Source: Tenacibaculum sp.
GTDB lineage: Bacteria; Bacteroidota; Bacteroidia; Flavobacteriales; Flavobacteriaceae
Direction of reading: 5' to 3'
Assembly (NCBI GenBank): GCA_022448525.1
Contig: JAKVCX010000014.1
Span: 1-61,624 of the forward strand
Length of the DNA stretch: 61,624 nt
The translations under genes were made by a program, and so were the position numbers. The notes below the pieces were generated by a model. The model was not told where the DNA came from, ran no database searches, and worked only from the letters and a program-made list of their open reading frames with translations. Positions 15,021 through 24,327 of the stretch are shown in pieces. The first letter of the stretch is position 1. Each line of letters begins with the position of its first letter.

Positions 15021-17336
15021 ATGAATAAATTAAGAATTGTCAATTTTATTATACTCATAATGTTTTCAGCGGAATTAATCGCTCAGTCATTTAATTATCA
15101 GGGAGTGCTTAGAAATTCTATTGGACAAATTTTGGAGAATCAAAATGTTGGGATTCGTTTTAAAATATTAGAAGGAGGTTCTTCAGGGAATTCAGTTTAT
15201 GAGGAAACTCATACTACAGCAACAAACGAATACGGAGTAGTAAATTTATCTGTAGGAACAGGAAATTTAGTTTCAGGAACAATAGCTGGAATAAATTGGT
15301 CAACTCAAAATCATTGGTTAGAAGTTGCAGTTGATACTTCAGGAGGAACTTCTTATATAGTTTTGGGAAGTTCTCAAATTCAGGGAGTTCCTTATGCCAG
15401 TTATGCTGCTTCATCCGGAGATAAAGTATTTTCAACAGCAAGTAATGTAACAAGCAATTCTGATGGCGATATCAAAACAGATGATTTTGTATTTGGAAGT
15501 ACTGGTCTGGATAATGATCCGAACACTACTGATGATAATTCAAAAATCTTTTTTGATAAGAGTAAAGCAGCTTTTAGAGTTGGTAGATTAAAAGATTTAG
15601 ATCTTGCCGAGCCAGAAGATAGTGGCCCTGGTGATCAATGGAATGAAGAGAACATAGGAGAAAATTCAATAGCAATGGGATATGGATCGCTAGCTGCTGG
15701 TAATAATTCAGTAGCTATAGGTGAGTTTAATAGAATTAATTCAGGATCATTTAATTCTATGGCAATTGGAGGAAGGAATGAAATTACAGATAGTGGAATT
15801 AGTTTCGCTATTGGTGATGATAATACCATTTCTAATTCAGCTTCTATGGCATTTGGATATTCTAATACTTCGTCTGCTTTTGCAGCAATAGCAATGGGAT
15901 TTGTTACTCATTCTGCTAGTTACGCTCAAATGTCGATTGGACTAAATAACACAGATGTTACAGGAACAAAAGATTCATTTATTGCTACAGATCGTTTGTT
16001 TGTTATTGGTAATGGAATTTCAGTATTACAAAGAAGAGATGCATTGGTAATGCTTAAAAATGGAAATACTACATTAAATGGTCAGTTAACTTTAGATGCA
16101 GATAATACAGGAGCGGGAAGAGGTTATACGTTACCAGCTCAAGACGGAACAGCGAATCAAGTCATGACTACTGATGGTTCTGGAAATGTGACTTGGAGCA
16201 GTGCTTCTTCTGGAGGAGTTTTCTCAACAACAAGTAACGTTACTAGTAATGCTACTGGAAGTCTAACAACAGATGATTTCGTTTTTGGTAGTTCACAACT
16301 AAATAATGATACATCAACAACTTCAGATGATTTCAGATTCTTTTTTGATAAGAGTAAAGGAGCATTTAGAGCAGGTAGAGTTTTTAATGCTGATTGGGAT
16401 GAAGCAAATCTAGGTCAGTATTCTATTGCTTTAGGAAGAGGAAATTTAGCGTCAGCCAATGCTTCCTTTGCAGTAGGAGAAAGTAATGTGTCATCAGGTT
16501 CATCATCGGTAGCGATGGGAGAAGCCAATGAAGCTACTAATTATGCAGCTTTTGCAGCAGGTTATAATAGCATCGCTTCTGGTGATTCTTCAGTTGCCAT
16601 GGGAGACGGTAGTAAAGCAACTGCTCAAGATGCTGTTGCAATAGGAGAATCTAACGTAGCATCTGCAATTTCAGGAACAGCCATTGGAAATAGAACTACT
16701 GCAGATAGTTACAGTCAAGTTTCATTAGGAATGAATAACACAACACTTAATGGTAATTCAAATATATTCGTAGAAACAGATCGTTTATTTGTAGTTGGAA
16801 ATGGAGTTTCTTCTATATTCAAAAGTGATGCTTTAGTAATGCTAAAAAATGGTAACACTACTTTAAATGGACAACTAACTCTTGATGGAGATAATACTGG
16901 AACTGGAAGAGCTTATACGTTACCTTCTCAGGATGGAACTGCTAATCAAGTAATGACAACGGATGGTTCAGGAAATGTAACTTGGAGTAATTATGGTTTA
17001 GAAGCTGTTTCGAGTCCAACATTTGGTTCAGGCTGGCAAAACTATAGTGTGGTTCACGGAAACGGATTTGAAGATGCAAGATATTATGTAGATAGTGGAA
17101 GAGTATATTTAGGAGGATTGATTCGTAAAACATCTGGAATTGTTGCAGGAGAAGTTATGATAACATTACCTGCTGGATACAGACCACAAAAACAAAGAAT
17201 TTTTACAGTTTCTACAGAAGCAGGTATTGTAAGGATAGATGTTGCAGCGAATGGAAATGTTGTTTTTAACGGACCATCTCATAATGGTGGACAAAATTGG
17301 GTTTCTTTAGATGGGGTATCATTTAGAACTGATTAA
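15021..17336 (+). CDS. YadA-head-like fibre protein with phage-tail-like C-terminus (771 aa)
   Basis: Signal peptide 1-21 (ends SAELIA). Residues 23-130 are an N-terminal beta domain (FNYQGVLRNSIGQILENQNV) shared with the 1484-aa neighbour. Two modules of about 255 residues follow. Each opens with NVTSN...TDDFVFGS and FFDKSK.AFR.GR, continues with YadA/Hep_Hag-type head repeats (SIAMGYGSLAAGNNSVAIG, IALGRGNLA) and closes with TDRLFV.GNG, MLKNGNTTLNGQLT and QDGTANQVMTTDGSGNVTWS. The last 100 residues (GWQNYSVVHGNG, GRVYLGGLIRK, TLPAGYRPQKQRIF, NWVSLDGVSFR) look like the receptor-binding tip of phage tail proteins. There is no T9SS sorting domain and no YadA membrane anchor, so its export and attachment are unclear. 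Probably a trimeric adhesive fibre. No motif copy lies directly upstream; it may be read through from motif C. Confidence 0.75.
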   Translation: MNKLRIVNFIILIMFSAELIAQSFNYQGVLRNSIGQILENQNVGIRFKILEGGSSGNSVYEETHTTATNEYGVVNLSVGTGNLVSGTIAGINWSTQNHWLEVAVDTSGGTSYIVLGSSQIQGVPYASYAASSGDKVFSTASNVTSNSDGDIKTDDFVFGSTGLDNDPNTTDDNSKIFFDKSKAAFRVGRLKDLDLAEPEDSGPGDQWNEENIGENSIAMGYGSLAAGNNSVAIGEFNRINSGSFNSMAIGGRNEITDSGISFAIGDDNTISNSASMAFGYSNTSSAFAAIAMGFVTHSASYAQMSIGLNNTDVTGTKDSFIATDRLFVIGNGISVLQRRDALVMLKNGNTTLNGQLTLDADNTGAGRGYTLPAQDGTANQVMTTDGSGNVTWSSASSGGVFSTTSNVTSNATGSLTTDDFVFGSSQLNNDTSTTSDDFRFFFDKSKGAFRAGRVFNADWDEANLGQYSIALGRGNLASANASFAVGESNVSSGSSSVAMGEANEATNYAAFAAGYNSIASGDSSVAMGDGSKATAQDAVAIGESNVASAISGTAIGNRTTADSYSQVSLGMNNTTLNGNSNIFVETDRLFVVGNGVSSIFKSDALVMLKNGNTTLNGQLTLDGDNTGTGRAYTLPSQDGTANQVMTTDGSGNVTWSNYGLEAVSSPTFGSGWQNYSVVHGNGFEDARYYVDSGRVYLGGLIRKTSGIVAGEVMITLPAGYRPQKQRIFTVSTEAGIVRIDVAANGNVVFNGPSHNGGQNWVSLDGVSFRTD
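15415..16990 (+). repeat. Two tandem YadA-head modules (771-aa protein)
   Basis: Module 1 about 15415-16210 and module 2 about 16216-16990. The strongest DNA similarity lies in the module ends coding TDRLFV.GNG, LKNGNTTLNGQLTLD and TANQVMTTDGSGNVTWS. The middle (head repeats) is more diverged. Confidence 0.75.
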
Positions 17337-17418
17337 ACATATTACAATTTAGAAAATAAAGAGAAATCGGGTTTTTCAGAGTTTTAAATAGAATTCTGAA
17401 TAATTCAAACACTTTATC

Positions 17419-17461
17419 AAGCACTAATCGGAATATAATATTCTGGTCTGTGCTTTTTTTT
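17419..17461 (+). terminator. Terminator after the 771-aa gene
   Basis: Outer stem AAGCAC/GTGCTT (17419-17424 and 17450-17455) and a nine-pair inner stem with two wobbles around a TAA loop (17436-17438), then a T-run. Two mismatches separate the stems. It is related in sequence to the hairpins at 14607 and 14917 (GCAC, then a GGAATA-type arm, then ATTCTGG, then TGTGC). Confidence 0.8.
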
Positions 17462-17471
17462 ATAAAAATTA

Positions 17472-17499
17472 TAGGGTAATGTAAAGTTTGCCTGTACAG
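17472..17499 (+). promoter_or_regulatory. ECF-type promoter motif D (before the 1484-aa fibre gene)
   Basis: TAGGGTAA (17472-17479), 12 nt, CTGTACAG (17492-17499), 21 nt before the ATG at 17521. The upstream in-frame ATG at 17488 lies inside the motif, so it would not be on the transcript. That decides the start at 17521. Confidence 0.7.
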
Positions 17500-17520
17500 T
17501 TATTAGAAACAACAATAACC

Positions 17521-20500
17521 ATGAACAAAATTAAAATAGTAAGCTTTTTTATATTAATAATTACTGCGTTACAAAGTTATGGGCAGTCTTTTAATTATCA
17601 AGGAGTTTTGAGGAATGCCGCTGGTCAAATTTTAGACAATCAATCAGTAGGTGTACAGTTTAAAATATTACAAGGAAGTTCTTCTGGAGGAAATGTGTAT
17701 CAAGAAACTCATTCAGTAACTACTAATGAATTTGGAGTAATTGACCTTTCAGTCGGAACAGGAACCTTAGTTTCTGGTAATTTTTCCACAATTAATTGGT
17801 CAACTCAAAGTTACTGGTTAGAAGTAGCGGTTGATATTTCTGGAGGAACGACATATACAGTTTTAGGAAGTACAAAACTTCAGGGAGTTCCATATGCAAG
17901 TTATGCTGCAACAAGTGGAGATAAAGTGTTTTCAACAGTAAGTAATGTAACCAGCAATTTAAATGGAAATACAACCACTGATGATTTCGTGTTTGGTTCT
18001 TCGCAATTAGATGCAAGAGCATCAAATAATCTTGCATTAGATAGTAGAATGTTTTTTGATAAGAGTAAAGCTGCATTCAGAGCAGGTTATACTCCGGGTG
18101 ATGAGTGGGACGAAGCCAATGTTGGAAATTATTCAGTAGCTTTTGGTGAAAGCGCTATGGCTAGTGGTCAAAATTCTTTTGCAATGGGGCGTAATGCAAA
18201 TGCAATAGGGTTAGAATCATTTGCTTTTGGAACAAATGCTGGTGGATTTGCAAACTATTCTAGAGGAATTGGAGTAAATGCACGTGCTAATGGAGTAAAT
18301 TCTACAGCAATAGGTAGACAGTTGAATGCGAATTCAATGGGAGAAATTCAGTTAGGACAATATAGTAATTATGTATCTGGTTCAACGGATTCTTGGGTAG
18401 CTACAGATCGTTTATTTGTAATAGGTAATGGACAAGAGGATATTAATCTTGCTTTAAATAGTGATGCATTAGTTATGTTGAAAAATGGTAATACAACTTT
18501 AAATGGAACATTAACAATTGATGCAGATAATAAAGGAACAGGAAGAGCATTTACACTTCCAGGTCAAGATGGAACAGCGAATCAAATTATGCAGACCGAT
18601 GGTTTAGGTAATTTAAGTTGGGTTACACCCGCGGCTTCAGCAATACCAAATGGGGGAACAAATGGTTATGTTTTAGCAACAGATGGCGAGGGTGTTTTTT
18701 CTTGGGTTTCAAATAATGATTTAGATGCAGATCCTATGAATGAAATCGAGTTACCAGCTCAAACAGGTGAGTCGGGTAAATTCCTTACTACAGATGGAAC
18801 ATCGGTAAGTTGGCAAAATGTTCCAAACGAATTACCGATTGGTGGAACAAGTGGGCAGGTATTAAGTACTGATGGTTCTGGAACATATAATTGGGTGGAT
18901 CAATCTGCTTCACCAATTTTCACAACTACTAATAATGTAACAAGTAATGGAAATACAACTTACGGTATAGATGATTTTATTTTTGGAGCACCAACAAACC
19001 TTACAGGTAGCGATGTTTTTGCAGCAAATCGAATTTTCTTTGATAAAAGTAAAGCTGCGATTAGAGTAGGTAGAGATATTGGTGGAGTGAATGCTTTTGC
19101 TGATGTACATGTAGGAGCATATTCAGCAGCTTTTGGTTTGAATCCTAGAGCAGCAGGAGAAAATGCTTTCGCCGCTGGATTTTTAGCAAATGCTTCAGGG
19201 CGTGATGCGGTTGCATTCGGAAATACATCAACAGCTTCTGGTTCATCATCTAATGTTATTGGAAATAATAGTACTGCTTCTGGAGCGTATTCTACAGCAA
19301 TTGGAAGAAGAGTAACAGCCGAAGCTTACGGTCAAACGACCTTAGGATACTACAATACAGGTGTAGCAGGTAATGCCAATGGAATTGTAGAAACAGATCG
19401 TTTATTAGTAGTAGGAAATGGAACAACAGACATTAATGGAATAAATAGTTCTGATGCTTTAGTAATGTTGAAGAATGGTAATACTACATTAAATGGTTCA
19501 TTAACTATTGATGGAGATAATCAAGGATCAGGAAACTCATATACATTACCATCTCAAGATGGAGCTGCGAATCAAATTATGAGAACTGATGGTTCTGGAA
19601 ACGTAAGTTGGGCAACAGCACCAACTCAAAGTGTATTTACAACAGTTGGAAATTTAACAAGTAATGCTGGAGGTAATACTGCTACAGATGATTTCTTATT
19701 TGGGAATCATCAATTAGCTAGTGTTTCAGGAACTGCAGATGATAGTAGAATGTTCTTTGATAAAAGTAAAGGAGCATTCAGAGTTGGTCAGGTGACAGGA
19801 AACCAATGGAATGATGCAAATATTGGATTCTATTCAGGAGCAATAGGAAGTAATAATATAGCTCCAGGATCATATTCCTTCGCAACAGGTTTATCAAACG
19901 TAGTGTCTGGATATGCAGCATCTGTTTTTGGAGATAGTAACGCTGTTGCAGGAAATGGAGCAACAGCTTCAGGTATTCGATTAACTTCAGAATCATTCGC
20001 TCAGTTTACTATTGGGCAATGGAACACAGCACATTCGGGCTCACCTGATGCTTCAGGTTGGATTAGTACTGATCGTTTATTTGTTATTGGAAATGGTACA
20101 ACGGGATCTAGTAAGAGTGATGCTCTTGTAATGTTAAAGAATGGTAATACTACTTTAAATGGTTCATTGACAATTGATGGAGATAATCAAGGTTCAGGAG
20201 CTTCATATTCATTACCAGCTCAAGATGGAACAGCTAATCAAATTATGACTACTGATGGATCAGGAAATGTATCGTGGTCTGATGCTACTGCAAGTGGACC
20301 TTTTTCAACAACGGCTAATGTAACAAGTAATGCTTCAGGAAATACAGCTACGGATGATTTTGTCTTTGGTAGTACTCAATTAGATGATGATACTAGTACT
20401 ACGGATGATGATAGTAGGATGTTCTTTGATAAAAGTAAGGGATCTTTTAGAGTAGGTAGAGCTTGGGGTGATCAATGGGATGACGCCAATGTAGAGCGTT

Positions 20501-21975
20501 GGACAATAGCCATGGGTAATGCAAGTTTAGCTAAAGGAATTTATAGTGTTGCCATTGGTGACCGTAACAGAGCAAATTTTGATACTTCTATTGCTTTAGG
20601 AGATTGGGTAGTTACTGATGCTGCAAATTCTTATGGTTTAGGATCACATTTGATTACAAATTCTCCATATCAAACAAGTTTAGGTGTGTACAATACTGAA
20701 TATACACCAGTGGGACCATCTTCATTTACTGAACCAACTAACAGATTATTAGTGGTTGGTAATGGTACAGGATTACAAAGAAGCGATGCTTTAGTAATGC
20801 TTAGAAATGGTAACACAACCTTAAACGGTCAATTAACTATTGATGGAGATAATCAAGGATCAGGAGCTTCTTATACGTTACCAGCGCAAGATGGTTCTGC
20901 TAATCAAGTAATGACGACAGATGGTTCTGGGAATGTATCTTGGTCTAATGCAGGTGGGACTTTTGCTACATCTTCAAATATAACGAGTAATGCTTCTGGT
21001 GATATTGCTACAGATGATTTTGTTTTTGGAAGTACGCAATTAGAGAATGACACTAATACTACGGATGACGATAAGCGCATGTTTTTTGATAAGAGTAAAG
21101 CAGCCTTTAGAGCTGGTTTAGCAGTAGGAACAAATTGGGACGACACAAATGTTGGTTTCGGTTCAATTGCTTTGGGTAATCAAGTTACTGCAAAAGGAGG
21201 AAATTCTATAGCTATTGGAGCATACAGTACCGCAGAAGGAGGTAGTTCTGCTTCTTTTGGTGAAGGTAATTATGCGTCAGGTAGAATGTCAATGACTATG
21301 GGTAGAAATTTAGTAGCAGATTCTCGTTCTCAAACAAGTATAGGAATTTATAATACAATAGATGCTACTGGAGATAAAGAAAATTGGGTTGAAACAGATC
21401 GTTTATTTGTAATTGGTAATGGAGGTCAAGTAGTTGGTGCTGTTAGAAGTGATGCCCTAGTAATGTTAAAAAATGGTAACACTACTTTAAATGGTTCATT
21501 AACTATTGATGGAGATAATCAAGGTTCAGGAGCTTCTTATACGTTACCAGCTCAAGATGGTTCAGCTAATCAAGTAATGGTAACTGATGGTTCTGGTAAT
21601 ACTTCTTGGACTAACATTCCTGCTCCTACAGTAGCTGCGTATACTTCAGCAGGATTAAATACAGGTGCTGGATGGGAAAATTATAATGCAGCTTTTAGTA
21701 TCACTAGTTTCCAAGACCCTAGATATAGACTTAATGATAATGTAGTGTATTTAGAAGGAATGGTAAGAAAGAATGTTGCTATAACTAATGGTGATACAAT
21801 TATGACATTGCCAGTTGGATTTAGGCCACAAAAAACTAGAATCTTTTCAGTTCAAACAGAGAATGGATCTATAAGAGTAGATGTAAATCCTTCAGGAACT
21901 GTTGTTGTTGCAACTGGATTTAATGTGAATCAGAACTGGGTTTCATTAGACGGTATTACATTTAGCATCGATTAA
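17521..21975 (+). CDS. Long YadA-head-like fibre protein with phage-tail-like C-terminus (1484 aa)
   Basis: A longer paralogue of the 771-aa protein. The ATG at 17521 gives a proper signal peptide (MNKIKIVSFFILIITALQSYG); an in-frame ATG 33 nt earlier overlaps promoter motif D and is rejected. The same N-terminal domain (FNYQGVLRNAAGQILDNQ) is followed by five modules of 220-250 residues, each with a TDDFVFGS opening, MFFDKSK.AFR.G, head repeats (VAFGESAMASGQNSFAMG) and a TDRLFVIGNG / MLKNGNTTLNG / TLPAQDG close. A linker of about 90 residues between modules 1 and 2 has repeats around GGTNGYVLATDGEGVFSWV. The tip domain (GWENYNAAFS, NVVYLEGMVRKN, LPVGFRPQKTRIF, NWVSLDGITF) matches that of the 771-aa protein. 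No T9SS domain is present. The T9SS protein at 22019 follows after 43 nt, so the two may form a secreted pair. Confidence 0.78.
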   Translation: MNKIKIVSFFILIITALQSYGQSFNYQGVLRNAAGQILDNQSVGVQFKILQGSSSGGNVYQETHSVTTNEFGVIDLSVGTGTLVSGNFSTINWSTQSYWLEVAVDISGGTTYTVLGSTKLQGVPYASYAATSGDKVFSTVSNVTSNLNGNTTTDDFVFGSSQLDARASNNLALDSRMFFDKSKAAFRAGYTPGDEWDEANVGNYSVAFGESAMASGQNSFAMGRNANAIGLESFAFGTNAGGFANYSRGIGVNARANGVNSTAIGRQLNANSMGEIQLGQYSNYVSGSTDSWVATDRLFVIGNGQEDINLALNSDALVMLKNGNTTLNGTLTIDADNKGTGRAFTLPGQDGTANQIMQTDGLGNLSWVTPAASAIPNGGTNGYVLATDGEGVFSWVSNNDLDADPMNEIELPAQTGESGKFLTTDGTSVSWQNVPNELPIGGTSGQVLSTDGSGTYNWVDQSASPIFTTTNNVTSNGNTTYGIDDFIFGAPTNLTGSDVFAANRIFFDKSKAAIRVGRDIGGVNAFADVHVGAYSAAFGLNPRAAGENAFAAGFLANASGRDAVAFGNTSTASGSSSNVIGNNSTASGAYSTAIGRRVTAEAYGQTTLGYYNTGVAGNANGIVETDRLLVVGNGTTDINGINSSDALVMLKNGNTTLNGSLTIDGDNQGSGNSYTLPSQDGAANQIMRTDGSGNVSWATAPTQSVFTTVGNLTSNAGGNTATDDFLFGNHQLASVSGTADDSRMFFDKSKGAFRVGQVTGNQWNDANIGFYSGAIGSNNIAPGSYSFATGLSNVVSGYAASVFGDSNAVAGNGATASGIRLTSESFAQFTIGQWNTAHSGSPDASGWISTDRLFVIGNGTTGSSKSDALVMLKNGNTTLNGSLTIDGDNQGSGASYSLPAQDGTANQIMTTDGSGNVSWSDATASGPFSTTANVTSNASGNTATDDFVFGSTQLDDDTSTTDDDSRMFFDKSKGSFRVGRAWGDQWDDANVERWTIAMGNASLAKGIYSVAIGDRNRANFDTSIALGDWVVTDAANSYGLGSHLITNSPYQTSLGVYNTEYTPVGPSSFTEPTNRLLVVGNGTGLQRSDALVMLRNGNTTLNGQLTIDGDNQGSGASYTLPAQDGSANQVMTTDGSGNVSWSNAGGTFATSSNITSNASGDIATDDFVFGSTQLENDTNTTDDDKRMFFDKSKAAFRAGLAVGTNWDDTNVGFGSIALGNQVTAKGGNSIAIGAYSTAEGGSSASFGEGNYASGRMSMTMGRNLVADSRSQTSIGIYNTIDATGDKENWVETDRLFVIGNGGQVVGAVRSDALVMLKNGNTTLNGSLTIDGDNQGSGASYTLPAQDGSANQVMVTDGSGNTSWTNIPAPTVAAYTSAGLNTGAGWENYNAAFSITSFQDPRYRLNDNVVYLEGMVRKNVAITNGDTIMTLPVGFRPQKTRIFSVQTENGSIRVDVNPSGTVVVATGFNVNQNWVSLDGITFSID
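17916..21610 (+). repeat. Five tandem YadA-head modules (1484-aa protein)
   Basis: Approximate modules: 17916-18640, 18916-19620, 19629-20280, 20296-20945 and 20953-21610. The same unit is present twice in the 771-aa gene, giving seven copies in 6.2 kb. Short blocks at module ends are nearly identical at DNA level, which should allow unequal recombination and fibre-length change. Confidence 0.75.
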
Positions 21976-22018
21976 TATCACTTATTAAATTATTTTTACA
22001 ACGAATCAATTATAAAGT

Positions 22019-24259
22019 ATGAAACAAAAATTATTCTCTATAGTTACACTAGCTACTTTGTCAGTAGGAGCACAGTCAATTGAGCGATCGGTTACTGCAG
22101 TAGCTGGAAATAGAATTTCAAATGGAAATGCTAGTTTAGATTTTACGGTTGGACAAACAATCACTTCCTCAGTAAAAAACGGAAATAGTTTAATCACTCA
22201 AGGCTTCCAACAAGGAAGGTTAAATGTTCCAACGGTTGAATTATCAGCAAGTTCAGATGCTATTACGGTAATTACTACAATCGGTTACAGAAGTACAGCA
22301 ACAATCGGTTTAGATCCAGGGTTTGATGTAGGGAATTTTGGTGGAGCTAGTTTTGATTTATTTACCCACTTGGTTGATGGTTCTTCTTCAAGTGATTTTA
22401 CCTACCAATCATTACCTGATACTAATTACGATACTATGGTTGTACCGATTGGATTGGTTGCAAACTCAGGAAAAGAGGTGGTTTTCTCTGCTAATAATTC
22501 TAATTTACCTTCCGGATTACAAGTAGTAATTGAAGATAGAACACTTGGAGTATTTGAAATTTTAGACGTTACAAATACATATACTGTTCAATTAGCGAGT
22601 AGTGAAAATGGTATCGGAAGATTTTACCTTCATACTAGATTTGAGTCAGTTTGGGATGGTAATACAGATTCTGTTTGGGCCACAGCCACTAACTGGAATA
22701 ATGATTTAAATCCATTAGAAACTAGTAATATTCGAATTCCAAATGTAGCAAACAGTCCTACAGTTTCAGGAGAAATCACGAAATCAAATAATTTAGTGAT
22801 AGAAGCTTCGGCAGCATTAGATGTAAGTTCTGATGGAGGAGTTATTGTTGCAGGTAATTTTGATAATAGCGGAGAGGTTTCAATTACATCAACAAATGTC
22901 TCAAGTGGTACTTTCATAGTTAAAGGAACTTCTAACGGAACTGTATCTTTTGAAAGAACTGGATTACAAGCTAGTAAATGGAGTTTAATTACTGCGCCTG
23001 TTACTGGTCAAACAGTTAAAGAATTTATTGAAAATCCAGCGAATGATATTCGTGTAAACCCAACGGTTACCCCAAATCGCTATGCAGTTGCTTATTATGA
23101 TGACAGTCAACCAGCAGGTTCAAAGTGGGTGTATTATACTGCGGATGATATTATTACAAATGCTATTACTTTCGAAAAAGGTAAAAGTTATATCGTTTCA
23201 AGAGGCTCGAACGGAAGCGTTACATTTTCAGGAAGTTTAACAACTTCAGATGAAACAATTGCTGTTGTGGCAGATCAGTGGAACGCTGTTGGAAATCCGT
23301 ATACTGCTTATTTACCAATTAATAACAATGCGAATTTAAATTTCCTTCAAGATAACTTAAGTAAGTTCGATCCTGTAAATGTTGGTGTATATGTTTGGGA
23401 TAATGGACAAAATAAATATGTTGCAAAAACTCTTATTGATGCTGAATTATCTCTAACTGTAGGGCAAGGGTTCTTTGTAAAAACAGGAACTGGAGTGTCT
23501 TCCATTACTTTTAAGGAAAGTCAACGATTGTCGGATAATACTGGTGTACAAACCTTTTCAAAAGGAAATACAACTCCAAGTATAAAATTAATTGCAATAC
23601 AAGATGGAGTTGAGGTTGAAACGAAAATTAATTTTTCAGAGAACAGCACAAAAGAATTAGATCCAGGCTATGATATAGGGAACTTTAAAGGAGCTTCTTT
23701 TGACATTTTTACACATTTAGCTGAAAATTCCGAGGGAAAAGATTTTACAATTCAATCTTTATCGAACGAAGATGTAGAGGGATTAATAATACCAGTAGGA
23801 ATAACTTCCGAAGCAAATAAAAACATTTCAATTAAGGTAAAGAAAGAAGAGTTACCACAAGGATTAAATATTTATTTAGAAGACAAGTTAACAGGAGAGT
23901 TTGTAGCGCTTGATAACGCTAATGAATATTCAATTAAAATGGATAATAAAATGGATGGAATAGGTCGTTTTTATCTTCATACAAGCTCAAAAACCTTAGA
24001 TGTTAATGATGTGATTATCGATGTTTCAGACATTAAAATTTTTAAATCAAATACTCAAGAAATTACAATATCAGGAGTAGATTCAAATACAACTACAAAA
24101 GTTCAGGTATTTTCAGTTCTAGGAAGTGAAGTTTTAAATGAAGAATTTAAAGGAAATAACAAAATAGTAGTTAGAACAAATAATGTTCAAACAGGAGTTT
24201 ATATTGTTAGAATAGATATGAATGGCACTGTAAAATCGAAAAAAGTAGTACTTGATTAA
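22019..24259 (+). CDS. T9SS surface protein with duplicated domain and the shared C-terminal module (746 aa)
   Basis: Signal peptide about 1-18 (MKQKLFSIVTLATLSVGA). Residues 20-65 form a common Flavobacteriaceae N-terminal unit (SNGNASLDFTVGQTITSS ... LITQGFQQG). Residues 70-205 are a beta domain with LDPGFDVGNFGGASFDLFTHL and ENGIGRFYLHT. The same domain returns near the C-terminus (LDPGYDIGNFKGASFDIFTHL, DGIGRFYLHT), so it is duplicated around the rest of the shared module that starts at about residue 211 (VWDGNTDSVWATATNW). It ends in a T9SS type A sorting domain (GVYIVRIDMNGT...KKVVLD). It lies 43 nt after the fibre gene without a terminator, most likely in one operon under motif D. A role as surface anchor or partner of the fibre is inference. 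Confidence 0.82.
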   Translation: MKQKLFSIVTLATLSVGAQSIERSVTAVAGNRISNGNASLDFTVGQTITSSVKNGNSLITQGFQQGRLNVPTVELSASSDAITVITTIGYRSTATIGLDPGFDVGNFGGASFDLFTHLVDGSSSSDFTYQSLPDTNYDTMVVPIGLVANSGKEVVFSANNSNLPSGLQVVIEDRTLGVFEILDVTNTYTVQLASSENGIGRFYLHTRFESVWDGNTDSVWATATNWNNDLNPLETSNIRIPNVANSPTVSGEITKSNNLVIEASAALDVSSDGGVIVAGNFDNSGEVSITSTNVSSGTFIVKGTSNGTVSFERTGLQASKWSLITAPVTGQTVKEFIENPANDIRVNPTVTPNRYAVAYYDDSQPAGSKWVYYTADDIITNAITFEKGKSYIVSRGSNGSVTFSGSLTTSDETIAVVADQWNAVGNPYTAYLPINNNANLNFLQDNLSKFDPVNVGVYVWDNGQNKYVAKTLIDAELSLTVGQGFFVKTGTGVSSITFKESQRLSDNTGVQTFSKGNTTPSIKLIAIQDGVEVETKINFSENSTKELDPGYDIGNFKGASFDIFTHLAENSEGKDFTIQSLSNEDVEGLIIPVGITSEANKNISIKVKKEELPQGLNIYLEDKLTGEFVALDNANEYSIKMDNKMDGIGRFYLHTSSKTLDVNDVIIDVSDIKIFKSNTQEITISGVDSNTTTKVQVFSVLGSEVLNEEFKGNNKIVVRTNNVQTGVYIVRIDMNGTVKSKKVVLD
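22649..24259 (+). repeat. Shared C-terminal module, copy 2
   Basis: A segment of 1611 nt from VWDGNTDSVW to the stop, collinear with 12819-14423 and 40751-42361. In this gene the module makes up nearly three quarters of the protein. Confidence 0.85.
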
Positions 24260-24327
24260 CTCATTATGTTTAGGTGATTTTTTCGAAGATTAAACAGGCT
24301 ACGATTTTAAATAGTTAAAAAAATAGA

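Noticed and set aside
17488..17520. Upstream start (ATG 17488) for the 1484-aa fibre
   Set aside because: It overlaps promoter motif D and would put 11 polar residues before a good signal peptide; ATG 17521 is preferred.
15021..21975. Prophage tail genes
   Set aside because: The C-terminal domains resemble phage tail tips, but no phage structural, lysis, integrase or replication genes surround them, and both proteins have signal peptides.
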